Shown: positions 25,406 through 34,963 of the stretch, piece by piece
Layout: each line of letters starts with the position of its first letter
Position numbering within the stretch: the first letter of the stretch is position 1
Origin: Campylobacterota bacterium
GTDB taxonomy: Bacteria > Bdellovibrionota > Bacteriovoracia > Bacteriovoracales > Bacteriovoracaceae
Direction of reading: 5' to 3'
Assembly: GCA_003650125.1 (NCBI GenBank)
Contig: QNFX01000002.1
Coordinates: 50,192 to 114,191 of the forward strand
Length of the DNA: 64,000 bases
Notes under the pieces: model-generated
The model's database searches: none
What the model was told of the DNA's origin: nothing
The model's input: the letters and a program-made list of their open reading frames with translations, nothing else
Position numbers and translations under genes: made by a program

Positions 25406-27070
25406 CTAGGGGCCTTCAAGATGAGTCGTTAATCCACCTGGGAGTTGGTTTAAAATCTCAAGAATAACTTGATTCTTTTTAAGCAACTTAAAAACTTCCG
25501 CCGCTAGAGCATTTTCCATTTGAAGATCAGGCATGGGGATTTTATCGAGATCTTTAACTAGATGTGCCATCTCCATATAAGCTGCCTGGCCGATTAACTT
25601 TCTGATCATTGGTTTACCAAAAGGAGAAAAGAATTTTGAGTTAAATTCTTTAGAGTTAGAAAAATCAGCAACGCAGGTATATTTATAATTTTTAAGTACT
25701 GGAATGTTTTCTTCTTTCATAAACTTATGACCTTCCTTACAGGTAAAGCCCATTCCGGTTAAAACAAACTTATGAAAGCTACTGTTTGCCCCTTTTTTTA
25801 ACCTTACAGAGAGGATCGTTTTTTTGATGTTATTAACTAATTCATAAGTCGGATTCTTTTCAAAACGCTCGGCCCAAGTTTTATATTTCTTGGGTCTTTT
25901 AAGATCGAAAGTTAATTTGTGAATCCAGGCCTGCAGGTGAAATTTATTCAGATATTTATTAACTAAATTTCCCGCTGCCAGGTTGATATGTCCTTCTACT
26001 TTTAAGGCGCCCTTTCGTTTTTTGAGATTAATTGGGAAGATTCGAAGCTTTTTTTCTTTTTTATCTTCTTTTTCAAATATCTCTGAAAGTTGGGCCTTAG
26101 AAGGTATTTGCCCAAATTCTATACTCATCTCAAGCTCGTCAGGTTTTCTCAGATTTTTAGAAAAGTGAAGACCTATCAAGTTATCCTTAATAGCCTCAAT
26201 TTTTGTTTCTTCCGGAATATCATTTAGATAACTAATTTTTTCAATGATCTGGGCCAGACCTTTAATAGGCCTCTCAAGCTTTTGTTCAAGTCCCGGAACT
26301 AACTTCCAATCCATGGGATTATTACTTAATTTACCGTCTTTATTTTTACGATCAATATTAACAAGCCCTGGAAGGTATAAACTAAAATTATAATAACTGT
26401 CACCAGTTTTATCTATATGGAGATCTGATAAAACGGTTAGAGGCATCATGATTCCATTAAGTTGTTCTTTTCTTTGATCCATTGAGTTCGCTAGAGAAAA
26501 TGCTCTATCCCAAACATAGGCAAGTTTTTCTTTTAATTTGTCATGAACTCTATTGCGAAATTTTTGACTAAAAAGTGGCCCATCATCAAAATAGAGGATA
26601 TCTCGAGGTGTGAAGGTTCTCAGTTGTTGTCTTCCTAAAAGAGGAAATAAACCATAGGCCAAGGCCGTTAACCTAGGATCTCCAGAAAGAGAAAATCTAG
26701 GATAGGAATTAATTTCTTGATTAGTCATTAGAGTGGAAAAGTATACAAAGTGTTTTTTTCCGCTAGCAGAGCTTTCAAGCGCTAATGCAGAATGATTGAA
26801 ATATATATCAAACAAGGAGAGAATTCTTAAAAATTGGTAGGTAGTACTTTCAGCTATTTTAGGACTAAGAGATGATCTTGTGCCACTTCCATTAAGGATC
26901 TTATTGGCCCAATAGGCATACATGGCAGAATTAGAGAAAATATTTAAGATCTCCATATTTTTATCAGAATTTGGAGAGGCCTTAAAAAGATGGACGTTTT
27001 TATAATTTTCCTGGGAAAAAACTAGTGATGATAAAATTATTGGGATGAGTATTAGTATTTTTTTTATCAT
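25406..27070 (-). CDS. Large exported protein of unknown family
   Basis: 554 residues from ATG 27070, which has GGGGA 6 bases upstream; an ATG at 27082 adds only MGNK. A signal peptide (IKKILILIPIILSSLVFS) leads. The body is mixed alpha/beta with several YxxY-rich patches and two cysteines (TCKEGH, YTCVAD), but no recognised catalytic motif. Its start lies next to or overlaps the stop of the lipase-like lipoprotein upstream, so the two are one transcript and probably one system. Function unknown. Confidence 0.65.
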   Translation of the reverse strand: MIKKILILIPIILSSLVFSQENYKNVHLFKASPNSDKNMEILNIFSNSAMYAYWANKILNGSGTRSSLSPKIAESTTYQFLRILSLFDIYFNHSALALESSASGKKHFVYFSTLMTNQEINSYPRFSLSGDPRLTALAYGLFPLLGRQQLRTFTPRDILYFDDGPLFSQKFRNRVHDKLKEKLAYVWDRAFSLANSMDQRKEQLNGIMMPLTVLSDLHIDKTGDSYYNFSLYLPGLVNIDRKNKDGKLSNNPMDWKLVPGLEQKLERPIKGLAQIIEKISYLNDIPEETKIEAIKDNLIGLHFSKNLRKPDELEMSIEFGQIPSKAQLSEIFEKEDKKEKKLRIFPINLKKRKGALKVEGHINLAAGNLVNKYLNKFHLQAWIHKLTFDLKRPKKYKTWAERFEKNPTYELVNNIKKTILSVRLKKGANSSFHKFVLTGMGFTCKEGHKFMKEENIPVLKNYKYTCVADFSNSKEFNSKFFSPFGKPMIRKLIGQAAYMEMAHLVKDLDKIPMPDLQMENALAAEVFKLLKKNQVILEILNQLPGGLTTHLEGP

Positions 27071-27071
27071 C

Positions 27072-28943
27072 TTATTCCCCATCTCTTATAATTTGATAAA
27101 TGGCATAGGTTTCAATTAATGATTTAAACATTGATTTATGGGGAAATGAATGAATGTGGGTGCTGTATTCAGGTACTCCGGGAATTCGCAATACTTGTCT
27201 GAATATGCTACTCCAATGAGTTCCTCTCACTTCGCCTAAGTCAATAAAATGCATTCCTTTAATTCCTTTCATTTTATATAAATCTTTTCTAGGCATTGAC
27301 CTGAAACGTTTAAAAGAGATTTTATTTTTTTGAAAAAATACTTTAAAGGAATTATTTTCATAGATATCCTTTAACTCGTTATCATTAAAAGATATCTTTA
27401 ATGGGAGATGATCTAGAAGAGGGAATTTGGAATCATTCCAGGCCACTTGAGTATCAGTTAATCCCCCTGGGCTTTTTTCAAATACGCTTAATGAAGCTAG
27501 CGTTTGAAAGAAAAAATCGGCACTAAAGCGAGAGGTATTAATCCCCCCCATAGTCACTTGAGGTACTATTTCAGGTGGAAGCTTTCCTCCTGACTCAGTA
27601 ATAGGACCCCTTTGAATGAAATCTTTTAAATTGGCCATAAATGATAAATTAAATAAGGCAATGGGGCGGTCAAAATGCTGATCATTTAAATTTTTAAGAT
27701 TCCAATCTAGCATGTAGAATTGACCTTCTTCATAAAGCCCACCAAGCAAGTCTTTTAGATCTCCACCAGTGGCCTGGTCCAGATAGTCTTGTAGTATTTT
27801 TCTAAAGCTTGGGGGAAGGTTTTGGATGTTTTTGGCCAGCGATGCTAAAATGGGATAATCTTTTAAATAATTTTTTAATAGATTTTGAGTTAAATCAACT
27901 ATCGATGATGTCTTTGGCAGATTTTCAAGAGATTCATTAAATTCATATCGTCCTGTAGAGGGATTTAGATCATAAATATTTCTTATAATATTTTCAGCAT
28001 TGTTTGAACCTTGAAGGGGCCCTCCAAGGGAGATGATGGCCCTGGTCCTGTCTCTTATGTCTGAATAAGTAGAGACGATGTGAGATGCTACTGTTGCCCC
28101 TTTACTATAACCCAGAAAGACTATTTTTTTACTGGCATAATGATCGGGCAGGTTATCAATCCATAGTTTTAAATCTTTACCATTTATTTCATGCAGAGAA
28201 GTAGTGGTCCCCATTTCTTTGCCCATGGGTTGAATTACATCAAATTGATGCTTACGGTTTGGCCTTTTATAATAATTTCTATAATCCAAAAACTGGGCAT
28301 CCCCGAAGAGAGTTTTTATAAAAGGTCTGGTATGGTTTCTTCCATAATATTCATTTATTTCATCGACTAATTCAGGCAGAAGCATTTCCTGAATTACATG
28401 ATTACCAAAACCCGGCAATACAATAAAAACAGAATTTTTTAAGGTTTTCATGACTTTTTGACCTAATCTTGTCTCAAAATAATTTCCAATGGGTCCGGTA
28501 TCTTTTTTGAGTTGTGAATTAAGCGAGTTAACAAAAGATTCGGCCTGCTTGAAATCTTGGTTGGTGAGTTTACCTTTGATTAATTTTTTAAGCGTTTTTT
28601 TGTTGGATAGAAGTTTTTCTCTTTTTTCAAATACGCCGATTGAGGTTATTGGTTCCATTATCTGATTAAATATATTTTCAAATTTTTCTTCATTGTAATA
28701 TACTGATTCTTTAACCTTTAAAAATTTTGAGTAGGTTGCAGAGCTATTAAATGAATCTTGCGCCACATGTTTGGCAAAAATTTCCGTAAATAAAAGCTTC
28801 CAATCCATTTCTTTTAATTTTTCTTTGTTTTTTGCTTTGATGGAGAAAAATTGTCTAGGCACTTCAGTGCTTGAAATGGTCCTTGTAGGACTAGGCTTGT
28901 TAGAACAACTAAAGAGGATAAATAAAATAAATATTATTTTCAT
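27072..28943 (-). CDS. Lipoprotein with alpha/beta-hydrolase (lipase-like) core
   Basis: 623 residues. Lipoprotein signal MKIIFILFILFSC. A long helical region (about 20-160) precedes an alpha/beta-hydrolase core: VFIVLPGFGNH (oxyanion strand), then LGYSKGATVASHIV (about 278-290) with nucleophile S280 in a GxSxG elbow, and IISLGGPLQGS after it. A conserved acid and histidine are likely further on but not certain. It would hydrolyse an ester or lipid outside the cytoplasm. It is coupled to the unknown exported protein downstream. Confidence 0.75.
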   Translation of the reverse strand: MKIIFILFILFSCSNKPSPTRTISSTEVPRQFFSIKAKNKEKLKEMDWKLLFTEIFAKHVAQDSFNSSATYSKFLKVKESVYYNEEKFENIFNQIMEPITSIGVFEKREKLLSNKKTLKKLIKGKLTNQDFKQAESFVNSLNSQLKKDTGPIGNYFETRLGQKVMKTLKNSVFIVLPGFGNHVIQEMLLPELVDEINEYYGRNHTRPFIKTLFGDAQFLDYRNYYKRPNRKHQFDVIQPMGKEMGTTTSLHEINGKDLKLWIDNLPDHYASKKIVFLGYSKGATVASHIVSTYSDIRDRTRAIISLGGPLQGSNNAENIIRNIYDLNPSTGRYEFNESLENLPKTSSIVDLTQNLLKNYLKDYPILASLAKNIQNLPPSFRKILQDYLDQATGGDLKDLLGGLYEEGQFYMLDWNLKNLNDQHFDRPIALFNLSFMANLKDFIQRGPITESGGKLPPEIVPQVTMGGINTSRFSADFFFQTLASLSVFEKSPGGLTDTQVAWNDSKFPLLDHLPLKISFNDNELKDIYENNSFKVFFQKNKISFKRFRSMPRKDLYKMKGIKGMHFIDLGEVRGTHWSSIFRQVLRIPGVPEYSTHIHSFPHKSMFKSLIETYAIYQIIRDGE

Positions 28944-29000
28944 AACTTATTAAATTTTTCGGTATATTAATGAATCATCTTAAAGAATAAGGGGGGGGAA

Positions 29001-30311
29001 TCAATAAATTTTCTTTAACCCCTTTAACAGGTCTAGTCTGCCACTTGTGAAAACCTTTGAACTCCAGCCACTCTTTTTAGTTACAGAGTCCATCATGGTT
29101 CTTTTAAGGTCAAGTGGACCGAGGTGAGATGCTTGAGAGAGCATTTCTGCAGCAACTCCTGAGGCCACTGGTGCGGCCATAGAAGTTCCAGATAGATAAG
29201 TATATCTTCCATTTGTATAAGTAGAGTATATTGAAGATCCTGGGGCAACGACATCAACGTTTCTTTTTCCGTAATTAGAAAAATAGGATAGTCTCCCAGC
29301 TTTTTCACTAGAGCCTACCACAAGCAAATGTTCACTTTCAAAAGAGGCCGGATAAGTTCTTATGTTATCAATATTTTTACTATCATTTCCGGCCGCTGCG
29401 ATAACTAGAGTCCCGTAGGTTTGGCCTATATGCTCTATTGCCTCAGCAACGGCCTGTCCTCCCTCATTATGAGATTTTCCAAAAGAGCAATTGATGATCT
29501 TAGCTCCATTTTTAGCAGCATAGATAAAGGATTCAACTACATCAATATCCTTTTCATCACCTTGGTTTGGAACTGTACGAATCGCCATAATTTTTATTCT
29601 TTGGGCAATTCCAGCAATTCCTTTATTATTATTTTGAACAGCACCGATAATTCCCGCTACATGGGTGCCATGTCCGTGAGTATCTTGAGGATTTCCAGTG
29701 GCCTCACCGTCTCTGTCTCTATTTAAGGTATTAATTCCATGGATATCATCGATATAACCATTGCCATCATCATCAACTCCGTTGCCAGCAATTTCGCCCT
29801 CATTTAGCCATATATTTTCTTTAAGATCTTCATGACCGTAATCAACTCCTGTATCAACTACTGCAACAATAATATTTTTTTTGTTATGGTTGTCTTCCTC
29901 TTGATAGGCCTGAAGAACAGATACCCCATTTTCACTTGAAGATTTCAAGGCCCACTGTTTGTAAATAGTTGGATCATTAAAGGGAGAACTCTGGTTCATT
30001 TGATCAAAACCAAATCCTTTAGGTTCTAGTTCAGGCATTGGGAGTTTGTTTATTTTTCGATAATAATCTTTTTCAATCAGTTCAATGGCGGGATTTAATT
30101 TATGAATTTTTTCAAATTTATCTACATTTGCATAAACTACGTACCAAGAATTAAATAAGTGTTTTATTTTTTTTATACTCTCATGTTTTGGCAGATCGGC
30201 CCCTTCTTTTAGCTTTATAAGTACCCTATCTCTCGAGTATCTAGTTTCAGCAAAAGTTTTAAGAGATAGTGTTAAAAAACAAATTAGAGTAATCAGAGAC
30301 CAAAGCTTCAT
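29001..30311 (-). CDS. Secreted subtilisin-like serine protease (S8)
   Basis: 436 residues. Signal peptide (about 1-21), then an I9-type prodomain (RVLIKLKEGADL to about 85). The catalytic domain shows D153 in VAVVDTGVD, H214 in HGTHVAG, oxyanion N309 in AAAGND, and S377 in LSGTSMAAP. A calcium-type insertion NGVDDDGNGYIDD lies at 177-189. It would mature by prodomain cleavage and degrade protein outside the cell. It ends the run of minus-strand exported enzymes. Confidence 0.92.
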   Translation of the reverse strand: MKLWSLITLICFLTLSLKTFAETRYSRDRVLIKLKEGADLPKHESIKKIKHLFNSWYVVYANVDKFEKIHKLNPAIELIEKDYYRKINKLPMPELEPKGFGFDQMNQSSPFNDPTIYKQWALKSSSENGVSVLQAYQEEDNHNKKNIIVAVVDTGVDYGHEDLKENIWLNEGEIAGNGVDDDGNGYIDDIHGINTLNRDRDGEATGNPQDTHGHGTHVAGIIGAVQNNNKGIAGIAQRIKIMAIRTVPNQGDEKDIDVVESFIYAAKNGAKIINCSFGKSHNEGGQAVAEAIEHIGQTYGTLVIAAAGNDSKNIDNIRTYPASFESEHLLVVGSSEKAGRLSYFSNYGKRNVDVVAPGSSIYSTYTNGRYTYLSGTSMAAPVASGVAAEMLSQASHLGPLDLKRTMMDSVTKKSGWSSKVFTSGRLDLLKGLKKIY

Positions 30312-30458
30312 AACAATTCCTTTTGTTATTTTTTTGTTAAATTATAAGATTTGAAGTTTCTCTATTGAACTAATTTTTACTTTCCTTAAAGTAAGAAAAA
30401 GTAAAACGGCGCTTCTGATTTGATAAAGTTGTAACTAGAGTATTTTTGTATAACTGTT

Positions 30459-30986
30459 TTACTTGGCCTTTGAGATTCTTAGAAAGAGTAAAGTAATCCC
30501 AATGAGTGCTACAATCCAACCTAGGCCGTGGGCCAGGCCAGAAGGCATTTTAAATACTGCTAAGAAGACAATTAGGAATAAGAATATAGTGGGTACTTCA
30601 TTCCAAAATCTAAGCTGTTTAGATGTGTAATTTACTTGATTATGCTTAAACTGCTTAAGAATCTTTCCACAGGATAAATGATAGAGAAATAACAGAGTAA
30701 CAAGGACTAGTTTAATGAGGAGCCAGGAGGGCAAGTTAGTTAGTGTTCCATATTGAACAAACATTAGAGTAGGTCCAAGGATTATAGTTAAAACAGCTGA
30801 AGGCCAAGTAATTCCATACCACAATCTTCTCTCCATTATTTTAAACTGGTTTTGAAGGGCATTTTTGTTTTCTGAGTGTTCTGCTTCCACATGATAGATA
30901 AAAAGTCTGACGATATAAAAAAGGCCGGCAAACCAGGTTATAACAAATATTAGATGGAGGGCCTTTAAAATATAGTATGGGGTCAT
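30459..30986 (-). CDS. hemJ: HemJ-like protoporphyrinogen IX oxidase (membrane protein)
   Basis: 175 residues, about four to five membrane helices. It matches HemJ: KALHLIFVITWFAGLFYIVRLFIYH with conserved His (H11) and basic residues, and a MERRLWYGITWPS segment. HemJ oxidises protoporphyrinogen IX in the heme pathway of many bacteria lacking HemG or HemY. It is monocistronic, with no other heme gene nearby. Confidence 0.85.
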   Translation of the reverse strand: MTPYYILKALHLIFVITWFAGLFYIVRLFIYHVEAEHSENKNALQNQFKIMERRLWYGITWPSAVLTIILGPTLMFVQYGTLTNLPSWLLIKLVLVTLLFLYHLSCGKILKQFKHNQVNYTSKQLRFWNEVPTIFLFLIVFLAVFKMPSGLAHGLGWIVALIGITLLFLRISKAK

Positions 30987-31051
30987 TTTTGGTTCCTTTT
31001 TTTTATTTTACTAGGCATTTAAAATACTAAATATAACCAGGAAATAAAATT

Positions 31052-32113
31052 ATGATTTTACCTAATTATGTTTATATCTTACTACCGGTCTTTGTTATTT
31101 ATTTTGTATTTAACGCACTAGGAAACTCGGCCATTCCACTGGCATTATCCTTTATTTTGGCCTACTTAAGCTTCCCTCTTATTAAAAATATAGAGAAGAG
31201 AAGGGTTTCTCGGCAGGTGGCCACAGTTTTATTGTTCTTGATTTTGTTTACCTCTATTTTCTTTGCACTCTATTTAATTCTACCCATCATTTATAATGAG
31301 GGGTTGCAATTTATTAAAGAATTACCAGCAAATGTTCAAGTTGTAATTCAAAAATTAGAGGCAATCTTAGTGGCCCAGGGAATTGAGTTTCATATTGAGA
31401 AGGTTCAATTAATAGAAAATGTGAAAATTCTCTCTTCAAAAATATCTATGGAAACTTTTGGTAAGGTCACAAGTTTTTTTACCAATACCTTTTCAGGACT
31501 TGCCAATTTCTTATCCGGAATTATTAATTTATTTTTATTTCCCATATTTTTTTATTACATCATTGTAAATTATGAAAAAATTTCTCAAGAAGTGAATGAC
31601 CTTTTCCCTAAGTCTATGAAGATACCGTTTAGAAATTATGTTGATCAGGTAAATGAAGTTTTTGGCGGTTTTTTTCGCGGTCAATTTATAGTTTGTTTCG
31701 TACAGGCAATTTTTTATGGACTCGGACTTTATTTAGTAGGGCTTAAATATGGGTTAGTAATTGGTTTCATCACGGGACTTTTATGTTTTATTCCTTATGT
31801 AGGATTTACTACCGGTGTGATTGCGGCCTTGATTGTCGGATTTTCAAATTTTACTGGTTGGGGCCCGCTTATTGGCGTAGGTGTTGTTTTTCTTGTTGGT
31901 CAGACCATAGAGAGTATTTATTTAACTCCAAAATTTGTAGGAGAAAAGGTTGGTCTTCATCCACTTTTGGCCTTATTGTCTCTTTTAATAGGTGGTTCGA
32001 CCGGAGGACTTCTTGGAATGTTTCTGGCCATCCCCATGGGAGCAATTGCCGTTATTACTTTAAAACTTTTGGCCAACTCCTATAAAAAAACTACTCTTTA
32101 TTTAAAAAAATGA
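31052..32113 (+). CDS. AI-2E family (PerM-like) membrane permease
   Basis: 353 residues with two N-terminal helices, a soluble region (about 85-150) and a C-terminal helical bundle with the family's GLKYGLVIGFITGLLCFIPYVGF and VGEKVGLHPLLALLSLLIGG segments. Family members transport diverse small molecules or ions, including Na+/H+ in some; substrate here unknown. The stop overlaps the next start by 4 bases. Confidence 0.88.
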   Translation: MILPNYVYILLPVFVIYFVFNALGNSAIPLALSFILAYLSFPLIKNIEKRRVSRQVATVLLFLILFTSIFFALYLILPIIYNEGLQFIKELPANVQVVIQKLEAILVAQGIEFHIEKVQLIENVKILSSKISMETFGKVTSFFTNTFSGLANFLSGIINLFLFPIFFYYIIVNYEKISQEVNDLFPKSMKIPFRNYVDQVNEVFGGFFRGQFIVCFVQAIFYGLGLYLVGLKYGLVIGFITGLLCFIPYVGFTTGVIAALIVGFSNFTGWGPLIGVGVVFLVGQTIESIYLTPKFVGEKVGLHPLLALLSLLIGGSTGGLLGMFLAIPMGAIAVITLKLLANSYKKTTLYLKK

Positions 32114-32709
32114 AAAAGTACTTCTATATTTTTAGACATGGTGAAACCGATTACAATCAAAAAGGGATTTGCCAGGGGAGTTTAGATATTCCCTTAAATG
32201 AAAATGGTCTGGGCCAGGCAAGAGAACTACTAAATAAGCTCAAGGACAAAAAAATAGAGATTATTTATTCTAGTGATTTAAAAAGGGCCAGAAAAACGGC
32301 AGAAATATTATCTGAAAATATGAAGATACCTATTGTTTTAGATGAAAGGCTTCGGGAATTTAATTTAGGAGAGGCGGAAGGGCTTACTAAATTAGAGGCA
32401 ATTGAAAAATTTGGAATAGAAACTTGGGATAATTTCAGATCTTATAATATCGCTGGAAATCCTGTTGGTTTCCCAGGAGGAGAGACACAAGTTGATGTGT
32501 TAAAGAGAACACTTTCATTTTTAGAGGATCTTACAAATCAATCAACAGTACGACATATGGCGATTAGTACTCACGGAGGAATTCTTAGAAATATCATTCA
32601 TCATTTTCTTCCGCCAAAGAGCGAACCAATTCCTATACCAAATTGTGTACTTTATCTTTTAAGGTTTACGGCACCTGGTACTTGGGATGTGGAAGGGCCA
32701 ATAGACTAG
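32110..32709 (+). CDS. Histidine phosphatase family protein (phosphoglycerate mutase-like)
   Basis: 199 residues. It starts with the phosphohistidine motif FRHGETDYN (about residues 8-16, catalytic H10), the substrate loop QGSLDIPLNENG, and the second catalytic His in ISTHGG (near 156). These enzymes hydrolyse or transfer phosphate on sugars, acids or nucleotides. Specificity cannot be read. Coupled to the upstream permease; the stop overlaps the convergent DUF1622 gene by 4 bases. Confidence 0.85.
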   Translation: MKKYFYIFRHGETDYNQKGICQGSLDIPLNENGLGQARELLNKLKDKKIEIIYSSDLKRARKTAEILSENMKIPIVLDERLREFNLGEAEGLTKLEAIEKFGIETWDNFRSYNIAGNPVGFPGGETQVDVLKRTLSFLEDLTNQSTVRHMAISTHGGILRNIIHHFLPPKSEPIPIPNCVLYLLRFTAPGTWDVEGPID

Positions 32710-33044
32710 CTTAACTCTTTTAATTCTTTTAATTCTCTGCCAAGAAAATAGCCAATCGCAATTCTAATTAGAACGAGGGAACCAACTAGGATTAGATTTT
32801 CCTGAGTAGGGGCGACGGCCGTTGAGATGATATCTGAGGCAATCATAAATTCAAGGCCCAGCATTAAATAAAGACCTAATTTTCCCCTTATCTTTTGGGT
32901 GTATTGATAAAAGTCTGGGCCCTCCATATTTTTTATGAAGGTTATGAGCCATTGGATGAGCGAGATGAAAAAGCCAACTAAGATAATAGCTATGCCTACA
33001 TGCTCCACAATTGTTGCAAGATATTTTACGATTTGATCTACCAT
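32706..33044 (-). CDS. DUF1622 family membrane protein
   Basis: 112 residues with three membrane helices and the family pattern RGKLGLYLMLGLEFMIASDII, then VLIRIAIGYFLGRELKEL at the end. Function unknown. Convergent with the phosphatase gene, stops overlapping. Confidence 0.75.
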   Translation of the reverse strand: MVDQIVKYLATIVEHVGIAIILVGFFISLIQWLITFIKNMEGPDFYQYTQKIRGKLGLYLMLGLEFMIASDIISTAVAPTQENLILVGSLVLIRIAIGYFLGRELKELKELS

Positions 33045-33165
33045 ACTTGAATTTTACATATCCTTTCAGGTGATGAGAAGATTTTTTAAAAAAAATAAAG
33101 GGCCAATGGAGTAGACTCTATTTAAGAGAGCATAGTGCGGAAAACATAATTGATTGGAGATCATT

Positions 33166-33861
33166 GTGAAAACAATAGGCCTGTTGGGCGGAATGAGTTG
33201 GGAGAGCACAGTTGAGTATTATCGTGCAATCAACAAGGGAATTAATGTTGCTCTTGGTGGATTGCATTCTGCAAAGATTGCGATGCTTAGTGTTGATTTT
33301 GATCATATTGAAAAATTACAACATAAAAAAGATTGGAAAGGAACAGCTCAGATTTTAGCTGATGCTGCAAAGAGTATACAGGTCGCAGGTGCTGATTTTA
33401 TTGTTATTTGTACAAATACAATGCATAAGGTTGTCCCTGAAATTGAGACTGAAATTGATATTCCAATATTACATATTGTGGATGCCACGGCAGAAGAACT
33501 TGTTAAAAATGAAATTAAAACTGTTGGCCTTTTAGGAACGGCCTTTACTATGGAACAGGATTTTTACAAGGGCCGACTTAATGAAAAATATGGCCTAAAT
33601 GTTTTAGTACCTTGTGAAAAGGATCGAAGATTAGTTCATCAAGTTATTTATGAAGAGCTGTGTTTAGGAATAATTAATCAAGAGTCTAAATCAGAATATC
33701 TTCGAATTATTGATGCTCTTATTAAACAAGGGGCAGAGGCCATTATACTAGGTTGCACAGAAATTGGAATGCTTCTCAATCAAAGAGATACCTCCGTAAG
33801 ATTATTTGATACGGCCAAAATACACGCTGCAAAAGCGATTCATTTTGCATTACAAGACTAA
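33166..33861 (+). CDS. Aspartate/glutamate racemase family protein
   Basis: About 231 residues from GTG 33166, preceded by GGAG at a good distance; a TTG 12 bases earlier is also in frame. The family pattern is clear: IGLLGGMSWESTVEYYRAIN at the start, then the two catalytic cysteines in IVICTNTMHK and ILGCTEIGML. It interconverts L- and D-aspartate (or another amino acid) without cofactor, which can feed D-amino acids to peptidoglycan. Confidence 0.88.
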   Translation: MKTIGLLGGMSWESTVEYYRAINKGINVALGGLHSAKIAMLSVDFDHIEKLQHKKDWKGTAQILADAAKSIQVAGADFIVICTNTMHKVVPEIETEIDIPILHIVDATAEELVKNEIKTVGLLGTAFTMEQDFYKGRLNEKYGLNVLVPCEKDRRLVHQVIYEELCLGIINQESKSEYLRIIDALIKQGAEAIILGCTEIGMLLNQRDTSVRLFDTAKIHAAKAIHFALQD

Positions 33862-33874
33862 GTCAGAAGATATT

Positions 33875-33958
33875 TGGTGGCCCGGGCGAGACTTGAACTC
33901 GCACACCCGAAGATAGCAGATTTTGAATCTACCGTGTCTACCATTCCACCACCAGGCC
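33875..33958 (-). tRNA. tRNA-Leu(CAA)
   Basis: 84 nt on the minus strand. Acceptor GGCCTGG/CCGGGCC, anticodon stem GTAGA/TCTGC around TTCAAAA (anticodon CAA), a long variable arm, T-arm GCGAG/CTCGC, and encoded CCA. Confidence 0.96.
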
Positions 33959-33970
33959 ATAAGATAGGCC

Positions 33971-33999
33971 ATCTTAAAAGAAGGTTAAAAAGCTGTCAA
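33971..33999 (-). promoter_or_regulatory. Promoter of tRNA-Leu(CAA)
   Basis: On the minus strand TTGACA (33994-33999), 17 bases, then TAAGAT (33971-33976). A perfect -35 and good -10, ending 12 bases before the tRNA 5' end. Confidence 0.7.
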
Positions 34000-34005
34000 T
34001 ATGAG

Positions 34006-34962
34006 TTATTTGAGGTGTTTCAGAGTCTCTTTAATGTTGTATTTGAAGTTTAATTTTCCTAGCGCCTTGTGCAAATTTGAATTATCGATAATGCAGGGAA
34101 ACTTCAGATAGCTAATGAAATATTCTGGAATTTTAAAAAGTGTTTTCTTTAAAATCTTTGCCGTAGGCTCAATTAGAAAAAGGGGCACTGGTAACGTGGA
34201 GTTGCCTACGATCTTCATGGCATCTCTAATAGATATATACTCATCAGGGGCCACATTATAAACATCTGGTGAAAGTGTATCGATTGCTTTGACGATTATA
34301 TCGGCCATATCAGTCTCATGAAGAAACTGAAAGTTTGGATTAAAGTCCATGGGAACAGGGGCGTAGGGTGTTTTTAAGTATTTTGTTATCGCGTTTTTAA
34401 TATTTGGTCCTACGATACTACAAGGTCTAAGGATTACTGTTTCGACCGCTTTGTGTTTATCTACCCAAAGTCCGGCCATCTTATCCATCTCGACGACATC
34501 TCTCATATCTGAGTGTTTAAAGTCAGCTTTTAAAGGGGTATCTTCTAAAAGAAAATGGGGATTACCTGGAAGTGCCCCGTAGACATGAAAAGAGCTAAGT
34601 ACCACAATTCTTTTCACTTTAAATTTCATACAAAGATCGAAGATATTTTTAATACCAGAAATTTTAGTGTCGAGGTTATCTGTTAGCATGGAGAGGATAT
34701 TTAATCCTGTATGGGCATAACGGCCCAAAAATAAAACTACATCAAATTTGTGTTCACGAAAAAGTCTTTCAAAGTGGGATCTGGTGTAGTTTATCTGGAG
34801 GAATTTAACATTTAATTTACTAAGATTTCTTGGAGCTTTTCGAGAATCAACTCCTATGATTTTAATATGAGGATATTTTTGATGAATTTCTTTGGCAGTA
34901 ATCTTGGCCAGATTTCCCGCCATACCAATTATTAAAATAGAACTTACTTTTTCAAGGTCCAA
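34006..34962 (-). CDS. NAD-dependent epimerase/dehydratase family protein (SDR)
   Basis: 318 residues from TTG 34962. The start is supported by AAGGA 8 bases upstream and lies 1 base after the acyltransferase stop. It has a Rossmann-type N-terminus (ILIIGMAGNLAKITAKEI, close to GxxGxxG) and an extended-SDR body with VLSSFHVYGA and ILRPCSIVGPN, which resemble the catalytic Ser and Tyr areas though the YxxxK motif is not evident. It may act on a sugar or sterol substrate. Coupled with PlsC, so a lipid role is possible. Confidence 0.8.
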   Translation of the reverse strand: MDLEKVSSILIIGMAGNLAKITAKEIHQKYPHIKIIGVDSRKAPRNLSKLNVKFLQINYTRSHFERLFREHKFDVVLFLGRYAHTGLNILSMLTDNLDTKISGIKNIFDLCMKFKVKRIVVLSSFHVYGALPGNPHFLLEDTPLKADFKHSDMRDVVEMDKMAGLWVDKHKAVETVILRPCSIVGPNIKNAITKYLKTPYAPVPMDFNPNFQFLHETDMADIIVKAIDTLSPDVYNVAPDEYISIRDAMKIVGNSTLPVPLFLIEPTAKILKKTLFKIPEYFISYLKFPCIIDNSNLHKALGKLNFKYNIKETLKHLK

Positions 34963-34963
34963 A

